A stretch of 36,720 nt of DNA, from contig JAOUJX010000001.1 in NCBI GenBank assembly GCA_029882955.1, positions 1 through 36,720 on the forward strand, given 5' to 3'. The notes under the pieces were generated by a model. That model did no database searches. It worked only from the letters and a program-made list of their open reading frames with translations, and was not told where the DNA came from. Source of the DNA: Gammaproteobacteria bacterium (GTDB lineage Bacteria; Pseudomonadota; Gammaproteobacteria; GCA-001735895). Below, piece by piece: positions 24,805 through 32,555 of the stretch; position 1 is the stretch's first letter; each line of letters starts with the position of its first letter. Made by a program: the position numbers and the translations under genes.

Positions 24805-25287
24805 ATGAAATTAATAACGTCTATAGCCAGCCTCATGATGCTGGTATCAGTTAGTTTGAATGTAAGCGCTGCGACCGAAGCACCCAATATTAAATTACCC
24901 GGGCTGAATGGGGAAGTGAACCTGGAAAAGCTTAGAGGCAAGGTCGTTTATCTTGATTTCTGGGCTTCGTGGTGTAAGCCCTGCGCTAAGTCTTTCCCAT
25001 GGATGGAAGAAATGAACAGCGCTTATCGGGCTCAGGGGCTGGAAATAGTCGCGGTAAATCTCGACAAGGATCGCAAGGTGGCTGATGCCTTCCTGAAGAA
25101 ACTCGAAGTAAATTTTAAAATTGCTTACGATGCAGGAGGCGATACGGCAAGCCAGTATAAATTACGCGGTATGCCGAGCAGCTTTCTGATCGGAAGAGAC
25201 GGTAAGTTATATGCCACTCATATTGGTTTTCGCGATAAGGATAAGCCAAAAATTGAACAGGCAATCAAACAGTTACTCAAGCTTTAG
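24805..25287 (+). CDS. TlpA/ResA-like exported thiol-disulfide oxidoreductase
   Basis: A 160-residue thioredoxin-fold protein with a Sec signal peptide (about residues 1-22, cleavage near VSA). The active site is Cys57-Lys-Pro-Cys60 in FWASWCKPCAKSFP, and the cis-proline is Pro124 in RGMPSSFLIG. TlpA-type proteins reduce or oxidise thiols in the periplasm. It is the first gene of the cassette, with AAGGAGA before the ATG and a PmrA/QseB-type box upstream. The DUF4266 lipoprotein two genes' width away ends in CGC, so that cysteine pair is an obvious candidate substrate; this is inference. Confidence 0.9.
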   Translation: MKLITSIASLMMLVSVSLNVSAATEAPNIKLPGLNGEVNLEKLRGKVVYLDFWASWCKPCAKSFPWMEEMNSAYRAQGLEIVAVNLDKDRKVADAFLKKLEVNFKIAYDAGGDTASQYKLRGMPSSFLIGRDGKLYATHIGFRDKDKPKIEQAIKQLLKL

Positions 25288-25299
25288 TCAGGTTGGTTT

Positions 25300-25512
25300 A
25301 TGCGAACTTTTATTGTAATTTTCATGATGATATTTCTTTCGGCCTGCTCATCTCTGGGTGTACAACCCTGGGATCGAGACTTGCTGGCGAAAGATTCGAT
25401 GCAGCTGGTGCCCGATTATCTGGATAACTTCTTCGACGAGCATATCTACTTTAGCAAGGAGGCCAGCAGCGGTGGTCAGGGTGTTGGCGGCGGAGGTTGC
25501 GGATGCAATTAA
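25300..25512 (+). CDS. DUF4266 mini-lipoprotein with CGCN C-terminus
   Basis: A 70-residue lipoprotein, too short to notice easily but clearly real. The signal MRTFIVIFMMIFLSAC has a good lipobox (LSAC, Cys16). The mature part of 55 residues contains GVQPWDRDLLAKDSMQL and DEHIYFSKEASSGG, then a Gly-rich tail ending GVGGGGCGCN with Cys67 and Cys69. This fits DUF4266, a family without a known function that I recall next to DUF3570 and ApbE genes. The closely spaced cysteines could bind a metal, form a redox pair or be modified. It sits 12 bases after the tlpA-like gene, and its 3' end overlaps the DUF3570 gene by 10 bases. Confidence 0.88.
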   Translation: MRTFIVIFMMIFLSACSSLGVQPWDRDLLAKDSMQLVPDYLDNFFDEHIYFSKEASSGGQGVGGGGCGCN

Positions 25513-26807
25513 AAAATATTCGAAAGCAGATGAGTCTGGCGACCTGTGCCCTGTTACAGGCAGCTTCACCAGCTGTGAATGCCGAGGAAAGTGACTGGGA
25601 GATTGACACAGCCATATTATTTTATAGCGAAGACAATGGGCGTGTCAGTGCCATAGAACCGGCGATTTATGCCGGTCGAGAACTGGCCGACGACCAACGT
25701 ATCGATCTCAGACTAGTCGTCGATGCGCTCACGGGTGCCACGCCGAATGGAGCACACCCATCGGCTGTCTCACAAACCTTTACCACACCCTCGGGCGGGA
25801 GCACTTATACCGAAGCACCGGGTGAGTTGCCCCTGGATGATACCTTTAGAGATAGCCGGGTAGCTATCGGTGCCGATTGGGAAGTCGGCCTTGATCGTTT
25901 TTCCAGAGTTACCTGGGGCGGTAACCTGTCGAAGGAATATGACTATCTGTCGCTGGGTGGTAGTGCGACTTACGCGCGAGATTTTAATGACAGGAATACA
26001 ACCTTTACCACAGCATTTGCCTTCAATAACGATACGATTGAACCGGAAGGCGGTATTCCGTCGGTGTTTCAACCGATGAGGGTTGCGGGTTCCGGCCTCA
26101 ATCGTGAAGGTGCGGATGATGACAAAACGATTACCGATTTCATGCTTGGTGTTACTCAGGTTATTAGCCGCGAAACTATTATGCAGTTGAATTTTAGCTT
26201 CGGTCAGATCGATGGTTATCAAAATGATCCGTTTAAGATTGTGACTGTGGTCGATCCAGCTGACGGTTTACCAGCAGGGTCGGGTTTTTTCGATACGGCA
26301 AGCACCGGAAACCTGCCTTATGTTTACGAGCGCCGCCCGGATACACGTGACCGTAGCGTCATTTATTTCAAAACGGTACATCATTTCGAAGAGGATACGA
26401 TCAACTTTTCCTATCGTTATTACAACGACGACTGGGAAGTAACATCGCATACCCTGGATTTACGTTATCGTTACGAACTTGGAAATAGCTATTTACAGCC
26501 CCATGTTCGATTTTACCGGCAGGACGCTGCCGAATTCTATACGCATGATTTGACCCTGGGTACAGATGTCGATCCTGTTTCGGGTGCAGTATCAAGAGAC
26601 TATGCCACTAGCGACTATCGCCTCGCGGAATCAGAGACATTGACGCTCGGCTTAAAATACGGGATGCCTCTAGGCAATGACAGTGAATTATCAATTCGTG
26701 GCGAAGTGATCACTCAGTCCGTGAACGATGGCTCGGTGCGTCCGGGCGAGGAGACGGCTGATCTGGATGCTTTTGTGTTGCAGTTAAACTATTCGCTGCT
26801 CTGGTAG
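25503..26807 (+). CDS. DUF3570 outer-membrane beta-barrel with a flavinylation-like motif
   Basis: A 434-residue protein with a signal peptide (about residues 1-27, cleavage near VNA). Alternating strands such as RVSAIEPAIYAGREL, RIDLRLVVDAL and TINFSYRYYNDDWEV, plus a C-terminal strand ending LNYSLLW, point to an outer-membrane barrel. DALTGAT at residues 74-80 (bases 25722-25742) matches the ApbE target consensus DxxS/TGAS/T, with Thr80 the expected FMN attachment site. It lies at the end of the third strand, before a long loop of about 40 residues. I use the ATG at 25503 (GGAGG 6 bases upstream) rather than the TTG at 25497. The DUF3570 name is from memory; the function is unknown. Confidence 0.88.
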   Translation: MQLKNIRKQMSLATCALLQAASPAVNAEESDWEIDTAILFYSEDNGRVSAIEPAIYAGRELADDQRIDLRLVVDALTGATPNGAHPSAVSQTFTTPSGGSTYTEAPGELPLDDTFRDSRVAIGADWEVGLDRFSRVTWGGNLSKEYDYLSLGGSATYARDFNDRNTTFTTAFAFNNDTIEPEGGIPSVFQPMRVAGSGLNREGADDDKTITDFMLGVTQVISRETIMQLNFSFGQIDGYQNDPFKIVTVVDPADGLPAGSGFFDTASTGNLPYVYERRPDTRDRSVIYFKTVHHFEEDTINFSYRYYNDDWEVTSHTLDLRYRYELGNSYLQPHVRFYRQDAAEFYTHDLTLGTDVDPVSGAVSRDYATSDYRLAESETLTLGLKYGMPLGNDSELSIRGEVITQSVNDGSVRPGEETADLDAFVLQLNYSLLW

Positions 26808-26837
26808 TGAAAAATGTGACTATCCAATAGAATATTC

Positions 26838-26863
26838 GGGCGTCTACTGCGGCGCCCTTTTTT
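26838..26863 (+). terminator. Intrinsic terminator between DUF3570 gene and apbE
   Basis: GGGCGTC at 26838-26844 pairs with GGCGCCC at 26851-26857 (one T-G pair) around a 6-base loop, followed by six T. The T-run ends directly at the apbE ATG (26864). It should reduce or block read-through into apbE. Confidence 0.75.
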
Positions 26864-27745
26864 ATGAACGATATTAGATTAAAGCGGGATCCAGATTGTT
26901 GGCGGGGTAGTTTTATAGCCATGGCCAGCCCCTGTGAAGTGTTAATGGAGGTTGACGAAGAAGAGCTGGCGGGTCGAGTACTCGAAACTGTCGTCGATGA
27001 AGCCAGGCGAATCGAAGCTAAATTTAGTCGTTACCGTGATGACAATATCATCGCCAGAATTAATTCGGCGCAAGGCGATTCGGTTACTGTTGATGAGGAA
27101 TCCGCGCGACTACTCGATTTTGCCGACCAGCTTTACCAGATGAGTGACGGTCTGTTTGATATAACTTCAGGTGTATTACGCAAGGTTTGGCGCTTCGATG
27201 GGAGCGATCGAATACCCGGGCCTCGGGCCATCCAGCAAGTTCTGAAAAATGTCGGTTGGCATAAAGTGACCTGGCGGAATAGTCAGATAATATTAGACCA
27301 GGGTATGGAAATCGATCTCGGTGGTTTGGGAAAGGAGTACGCGGTCGATCGATGCATAACGCTGGCGCGTGAATTAACCGATAAAAGTGTCTTAATCAAT
27401 TTTGGAGGTGACCTTGCGGTCAGCTGTCAACGTCAGGGCGGTAAATGCTGGTCGGTCGGTCGATTGGTAACAGGGAGCGACCAGGCTGTTGCTTTGTTCC
27501 AGCTTTTTACAGGTGCAATCGCCACTAGCGGCGACGCTAATCGGTACCTGTTAAAGGACGGCGTCCGCTATAGTCATGTTTTAAATCCCAAATCTGGCTG
27601 GCCGGTTGTGGATGCACCACATACTGTCAGCGTCGCGGCTGCTACCTGCACGGAAGCCGGCATGTTTTCGACATTGGCGATGTTACAGGGCCCTCAGGCG
27701 AGGGAGTTTCTCAGTCTACAGGGTGTGGAGTACTGGGTTAACTAA
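26864..27745 (+). CDS. apbE: ApbE-family FAD:protein FMN transferase, atypical
   Basis: Attaches FMN from FAD to Thr or Ser in target proteins. The 293-residue protein shows the ApbE landmarks FIAMASPCEV, SDGLFDITSGVL, EIDLGGLGKEYAVDR (residues 149-163), LINFGGDLAVS and TSGDANRYLLKDGVRYSHVLNPKSG. Three features are unusual. No signal peptide or lipobox is visible although most ApbE are periplasmic. In the C-terminal metal site EAD is replaced by EAG (Glu264-Ala265-Gly266), with Thr270 kept. The start has no ribosome binding site because a terminator abuts it. Its likely target is DUF3570 upstream, which carries the substrate motif. A substrate-dedicated branch of ApbE is one reading; loss of activity is another. 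Confidence 0.9.
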   Translation: MNDIRLKRDPDCWRGSFIAMASPCEVLMEVDEEELAGRVLETVVDEARRIEAKFSRYRDDNIIARINSAQGDSVTVDEESARLLDFADQLYQMSDGLFDITSGVLRKVWRFDGSDRIPGPRAIQQVLKNVGWHKVTWRNSQIILDQGMEIDLGGLGKEYAVDRCITLARELTDKSVLINFGGDLAVSCQRQGGKCWSVGRLVTGSDQAVALFQLFTGAIATSGDANRYLLKDGVRYSHVLNPKSGWPVVDAPHTVSVAAATCTEAGMFSTLAMLQGPQAREFLSLQGVEYWVN

Positions 27746-27762
27746 AAATCAGGGCTGTTCTG

Positions 27763-29049
27763 CTAAAGCACACAAACCCGATTACGACCGTCAGTCTTGG
27801 CCTGGTAGAGAGCCTTGTCGGCGCGCTTCAGGATATCCTCAAAAGTCTTATCCTTTTCCTGTAATGCCGACACACCGAGGCTGATGGTGGGCTTTATTGC
27901 GACCTTCAATTTGTTGACGATGGCCTTATCTTCCTGTGTTTTTCGTATACGTTCTGCGAGTATGGCGGCCGACTCGTGATCGGTATCGGATAATAATATA
28001 GCAAACTCTTCACCGCCGATCCGACAGAGTATATTTTCTTTTCGTAAGCAGGATTTATAAATTTTGCTGACTTCTCGCAAAACGATATCGCCAACCGGGT
28101 GACCGAATTTGTCGTTTATCGATTTAAACCAGTCGATATCAATTACGATAATCGACATGGCCGATCTGGAACGTTTGCAACGAGAAAACTCACGTCTACA
28201 CTGATCGTTGAAATAGCGCCTGTTGTAGAGCCCGGTAAGTGAATCTGTGATCGATTGGCGTAGCAGCTTTTCCTTGAGCAAAATTAATTCGGTGACATCG
28301 GTCGAATAGCTGATCGACGTGGCTGTACCATCCTTTAATTTAAACGGAATTTTTGTCGTCAGGTAATGTTTTAGTTCACCCGCTAAATTCGGCAACAGTT
28401 CTTCGGCGGTTTGTTTCTCATTAGTGTCGAATACTTCTTGATCAAGTTGCCAGAGATTATCGGCTACCTCCTGAGACACGAGCTCGGAGTCTTTCTTTCC
28501 TATGATGTCGTTTTGCTTCAGATTGAATAAATCCGCAGCAAATGAATTGGCGTAGCGCACTACTCGATTACGGTCCTTCATCAAGATTATCGCGTCAACG
28601 TTGTTTAAGATAGCGTCGAGGAAGTCCTTCTGTTCGTGAGCCGATATTTCCAGACGTTTGCGTTTCGTTATGTCGGTCGAGATGCCAAATAAACCGGTAA
28701 TTTTTCCAGACCTGTTTCGCAGTGGTTTTTTCACCGACATATAAATTCGTGTCTTGCTATTGGCCTTAAACAGGATAGTCTGTTCTACTTCTATAGTGGA
28801 TCCTTTGTCGAGCACCTTCTTATCGTTTTTTTGCAAGGCTTTACAGGTTTTTTCTTCGAACAAATCACTGTCCTGCTTGCCCACTAACTCAGCGAGTGGC
28901 AATCCGACCATATCCAGGAATAATTGATTTGCATAAGTATAGTTACCCTTGAGATCCTTAGAATATATTAAAGCTCCTGTCTGATTGACGACGCCAACCA
29001 GCGTACTGATATCGAGCTCCTGTGTTTGTTGGGACTTAATACTATCCAC
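27763..29049 (-). CDS. Diguanylate cyclase with two PAS domains
   Basis: A 428-residue soluble protein: PAS 1 at about residues 15-130 (GALIYSKDLKGNYTYANQLFLDMVG), PAS 2 at about 135-255 (DAIILMKDRNRVVRYANSFAADLF) and a GGDEF domain from about 265 (DSLTGLYNRRYF) with active-site GGEEF. It should make c-di-GMP from GTP. The inhibitory site upstream is RKEN rather than RxxD, so product inhibition may be weak. No membrane segment is seen. I start at the GTG at 29049, preceded by GGAG at 8 bases; an in-frame ATG at 29106 lacks such support. It is convergent with apbE and divergent from the MFS gene. Confidence 0.9.
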   Translation of the reverse strand: MDSIKSQQTQELDISTLVGVVNQTGALIYSKDLKGNYTYANQLFLDMVGLPLAELVGKQDSDLFEEKTCKALQKNDKKVLDKGSTIEVEQTILFKANSKTRIYMSVKKPLRNRSGKITGLFGISTDITKRKRLEISAHEQKDFLDAILNNVDAIILMKDRNRVVRYANSFAADLFNLKQNDIIGKKDSELVSQEVADNLWQLDQEVFDTNEKQTAEELLPNLAGELKHYLTTKIPFKLKDGTATSISYSTDVTELILLKEKLLRQSITDSLTGLYNRRYFNDQCRREFSRCKRSRSAMSIIVIDIDWFKSINDKFGHPVGDIVLREVSKIYKSCLRKENILCRIGGEEFAILLSDTDHESAAILAERIRKTQEDKAIVNKLKVAIKPTISLGVSALQEKDKTFEDILKRADKALYQAKTDGRNRVCVL

Positions 29050-29253
29050 TATAATTACTCCATAACCTATGGGGGCAATATAGCAGAGATTTAAACTCCA
29101 TTGCACAATTGAGGGAAGAAATGAGAGCTGCTATGCAGTCGGGATCCATTTTGGGCACAGATGATAATAGCAACCGGGTATAGTCGGGGAAGGGGGGCGA
29201 CAGTATTTCGCTTTTGTGGTTAGAGTACTGTCTACACTCGAATAGCTTTTCGC

Positions 29254-29282
29254 TTGATACTGCGAGAGACAATTTCTATGAA
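29254..29282 (+). promoter_or_regulatory. Sigma-70 promoter of the MFS gene
   Basis: TTGATA at 29254-29259, a 17-base spacer and TATGAA at 29277-29282. Good -35, fair -10. Transcription would start near 29289, 30 bases before the ATG. Confidence 0.5.
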
Positions 29283-29318
29283 TTTCTAGCGAGGCATTTG
29301 GGGGAGATTGGTATCTAA

Positions 29319-30602
29319 ATGAATAAAAATCAAAGTTCGAGCTTCGGCTCGGCATTGCTTTCCTCCTGGGCACTACTGCTGGGCTTTGGCGTGCTCATGC
29401 TCGGTGATGGCCTACAGGGTACCTTACTCGCCGTTCGAGCCGATATCGAAGGTTTTTCAGCAACGATAACCGGCTTGATCATGTCGGCATTCTATGGCGG
29501 GTTTTTACTCGGTTCTATTTTTTGCCCCCGGATTACGGCGAAAGTAGGACATATTCGGGTATTTGCCGCACTGGCTGCGCTGGCTTCAGCATCCATCCTG
29601 ATACATGCGATTTTTGTCCATATATCTGTCTGGATTGCCTTGCGCTTGCTCAGCGGATTTTGCTTCGCCGGGCTGTATATCGTAGCCGAGAGCTGGTTGA
29701 ACGACCGCGCCAGTAATGATACCCGGGGCAAACTACTATCACTTTATATGGTGGTGACTTATATCGGCGTCGGGGCAGGGCAATTGATGCTAAACCTGGC
29801 GGCACCGACAGATTTTCCACTGTTTATCCTGACCTCCGTATTAATTTCTGTCGCGGTGGTGCCATTGCTACTATCAGCAGGTTCTCCACCGACGTTTCAC
29901 GAGTCGATTAATATCAGTTTACGCGAACTGTACCGAATCTCACCTTTAGGCATTGTTAGTATGTTTGTGGTCGGTCTGGTTACTGCTACGTTTTTTGCAC
30001 TGGGTCCGGTTTATGGCCAGCGTATCGGGCTCGATATTGAGAATATATCTTATTTCATGACCGCAGCGGTGGTTGGAACAGTTATATTCCAGTGGCCGAT
30101 AGGCGTCTTCTCGGACTGGTTCGATCGCCGTATCGTTCTGACTATCGTCTCGATATTAACCTCGTTGGCGGCGGTGCTGTGTGTATATGCGGTCCAATAT
30201 TCAGATTTGATGGTGCTGGTTTCGGCGGGTTTGTTTGGAGGCATGGCTTTTCCGCTGTATTCGGTCTGTATTGCCTATACCAATGATCATTTGAACCCCA
30301 ATCAAATGATAGCTGCCAGTGGCGCTCTGGTGTTGGTTGGTGGGCTGGGTGCAGTTGCGGGGCCGGTGGTGATAGCGAGCATCATGGATTACTTCGGCGA
30401 TCAGTATCTGTTCTGGTCGATGGCTGTAGCGCATTTGTTAATCGGTTTATTTGGCATGCTACGCATGGCAGTGAGAGCGCCGGTACCTTTGGACAAACAG
30501 GGCAGAAGTACCGCGACGGCGGTGCATCCGTCGGGAGCGGCAATCGAGAGTATTCAGCAATATGCCAGTGGTGAAGCCGATGAGGAAATTAGCCGGGATT
30601 AG
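29319..30602 (+). CDS. MFS transporter, YcaD-like
   Basis: A 427-residue major facilitator with about 12 membrane segments, beginning WALLLGFGVLMLGDGLQGTLL. FYGGFLLGS and the RLLSGFCFAGLYIVAESWLND block, followed by TRGKLLSLYMVVTY, match the YcaD-type MFS subgroup, whose substrates are unknown. The C-terminal 40 residues are hydrophilic. GGGGGAG lies before the ATG, somewhat far away. It has its own promoter at 29254. The neighbouring genes do not suggest a substrate. Confidence 0.85.
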   Translation: MNKNQSSSFGSALLSSWALLLGFGVLMLGDGLQGTLLAVRADIEGFSATITGLIMSAFYGGFLLGSIFCPRITAKVGHIRVFAALAALASASILIHAIFVHISVWIALRLLSGFCFAGLYIVAESWLNDRASNDTRGKLLSLYMVVTYIGVGAGQLMLNLAAPTDFPLFILTSVLISVAVVPLLLSAGSPPTFHESINISLRELYRISPLGIVSMFVVGLVTATFFALGPVYGQRIGLDIENISYFMTAAVVGTVIFQWPIGVFSDWFDRRIVLTIVSILTSLAAVLCVYAVQYSDLMVLVSAGLFGGMAFPLYSVCIAYTNDHLNPNQMIAASGALVLVGGLGAVAGPVVIASIMDYFGDQYLFWSMAVAHLLIGLFGMLRMAVRAPVPLDKQGRSTATAVHPSGAAIESIQQYASGEADEEISRD

Positions 30603-30644
30603 ATTTTGTCGACGAGGGATTTTATATATTCCTGGATTGCTAAA

Positions 30645-32537
30645 TTACGCCACGATGACGGGATCTTCATTTCCGAGTTTTTCATAACCGTGAAGAATTC
30701 TCTGGGCCTCGGCTTCGGCTTCTTTGAGCTGTGCCAGGGTTAGGTGGCAGTCTATTTCGTGCCCGTTACTGAGGAATATTCTAGGGGGTACTTTTTTATC
30801 GCAAGTGCCTTCAATGCCCAATGGGCAACGGTTATAGAACGGGCAGCCAATAGCAGTAATTTCGACACCACGGGCAATACCAACCGCCATTTCGCGTTTT
30901 TTCATGGTCTCTTCGAGCCAGCCGATACGCATTTCGGGCACCGAACTGATGAGTAGACGAGTATAGGGGTGGAAGGGGGGTTCGAGTACTTCGTCAGTTG
31001 GGCCCTGCTCGACTATGCGTCCGGCGTATAAAACCACGATTTCATCCGCAAAAGAGGCAACCGTCGACAGGTCATGACTGATGAATACGAATGATACGCC
31101 TGTCTTGTCGCGCAGGCTGGTTAACAGCTTGATGACATTGGCGCCGACGATACTATCGAGTGCCGAGGTGACCTCATCGCAGAGCATGACTTCGGGATTG
31201 GCCGCCAGCGAGCGTGCCATGTTGATGCGTTGCTTCTGTCCACCGGATAATTCCATCGGGTATCGGCTGGCAAATTCGGCAGGTAGTTCAACCAGGTCGA
31301 GAATTTCGGCGACTTTGGCATGTTTTTCCTTTCCTTTTAAGCCGTGATAAAACTCCAGCGGGCGGCCAATGATATCGCCGATCACCTGTTTTGGATTTAG
31401 GGCGGTATCTGCCATCTGGAAGACGAACTGAACCTTCTGTAATTCATCCAGTTTCCGATCTTTCAGAGCACCTTCGAGTAGATTGCCATCGAGTTTAATT
31501 TTGCCTCGTGCGGGTGGCAGCATTCCGGCCATAACCCGGGCAAGGGTGGACTTGCCGCAACCGGACTCACCGATGACACCTACTACATGACCATTTTCCA
31601 CGCTCACATTGATATCGCGTAAGACAGTCACCCTGGGGTCACCATCGACGATGCCGCCATAGCCAGCAGTCATATCTTCGACCTGTAGATTGTCGATGGA
31701 TCGATCGTGATCACCTGATACCTCTGTACCCATTCCGGCCTCGGGTTTTGGCCGCACGGCTTCCATCAGGCGTTTGGTGTATGCATGGGTCGGGTTATTG
31801 ATGATCTGATCGGCCGAACCCTGTTCCATTACCTCTCCGCCGTAAAGTACGACAATATGATCGGCAACCTGGGCGACTACAGCGAGATCGTGGGTGACGT
31901 AGATGGCAGCGGAGTTTTCCTCATGGATCACTTTCTTGAATGCCTTAAGTACTTCTATTTGGGTGGTAACGTCGAGTGCCGTAGTGGGTTCATCGAGTAC
32001 CATCAGATCAGGATTACCGCATAGAGCCATCGCTGCCATCAGACGTTGTAACTGCCCGCCTGATACCTGGTGAGGGTAGCGAAAACCAATACGATCGGCA
32101 TCGGGTAATTCAAGCGCATGGTAAAGTTTGACCGCTCTTTTGGTTGCTTCTTCCTGGGTTAGAACCCCGTGTAATACTGCTGACTCGGTGACCTGTTCAC
32201 CAATAGTGATGGCAGGGTTAAAAGTAGCTGCCGCACTTTGCGCCAGATAAGCAACATTCGCACCTCGGATCTCGCGTTGTCGCAAAGGTGCCATTGTCAG
32301 TACGTCTTCGCCGTTTAAAAGGGCTTCACCCCCGGCAAAATGCAATCCTGGTTTGGTATAAGCCAGCGATGCGAGGGAAATGGTAGTTTTGCCCGAACCC
32401 GATTCACCGATGAGCGCAACAACTTCACCCTTATGAATGTCGAATGAAACACCTTTTACAATGGGAATTTCTACACCATCATCATTAGTGGCACTGATTC
32501 TAAGATCTTTAACTTCAAATAATTTTTCGCGTTCCAT
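30645..32537 (-). CDS. Fused double ATPase of a Dpp/Opp peptide ABC transporter
   Basis: A 630-residue protein joining the two ATPases (DppD and DppF equivalents) that are often separate. Domain 1: Walker A GESGSGKTT near residue 45, signature SGGQLQR, Walker B LMVLDEPT. Domain 2: Walker A GESGCGKST, signature LSGGQKQR, Walker B VMLCDEVTSALD. The C-terminus has the peptide-transporter tail with PFHPYTRLL and the cysteine-rich CPFYNRCPLGIEGTC. It energises import with the permeases just upstream. I start at the ATG at 32537 with GGGGGA 7 bases upstream, not the ATG at 32552. It is the last gene of the operon. Confidence 0.92.
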   Translation of the reverse strand: MEREKLFEVKDLRISATNDDGVEIPIVKGVSFDIHKGEVVALIGESGSGKTTISLASLAYTKPGLHFAGGEALLNGEDVLTMAPLRQREIRGANVAYLAQSAAATFNPAITIGEQVTESAVLHGVLTQEEATKRAVKLYHALELPDADRIGFRYPHQVSGGQLQRLMAAMALCGNPDLMVLDEPTTALDVTTQIEVLKAFKKVIHEENSAAIYVTHDLAVVAQVADHIVVLYGGEVMEQGSADQIINNPTHAYTKRLMEAVRPKPEAGMGTEVSGDHDRSIDNLQVEDMTAGYGGIVDGDPRVTVLRDINVSVENGHVVGVIGESGCGKSTLARVMAGMLPPARGKIKLDGNLLEGALKDRKLDELQKVQFVFQMADTALNPKQVIGDIIGRPLEFYHGLKGKEKHAKVAEILDLVELPAEFASRYPMELSGGQKQRINMARSLAANPEVMLCDEVTSALDSIVGANVIKLLTSLRDKTGVSFVFISHDLSTVASFADEIVVLYAGRIVEQGPTDEVLEPPFHPYTRLLISSVPEMRIGWLEETMKKREMAVGIARGVEITAIGCPFYNRCPLGIEGTCDKKVPPRIFLSNGHEIDCHLTLAQLKEAEAEAQRILHGYEKLGNEDPVIVA

Positions 32538-32555
32538 ATTATTATCCCCCATTGT

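Noticed and set aside
25497..25502. TTG start for the DUF3570 gene
   Set aside because: GGAGG touches the TTG directly, while it is 6 bases from the ATG at 25503, which is the better start.
25358..25594. 78-codon frame across the DUF4266/DUF3570 junction
   Set aside because: The two overlapping genes in other frames have a lipobox, signal peptide and good ribosome binding site; this frame has none.
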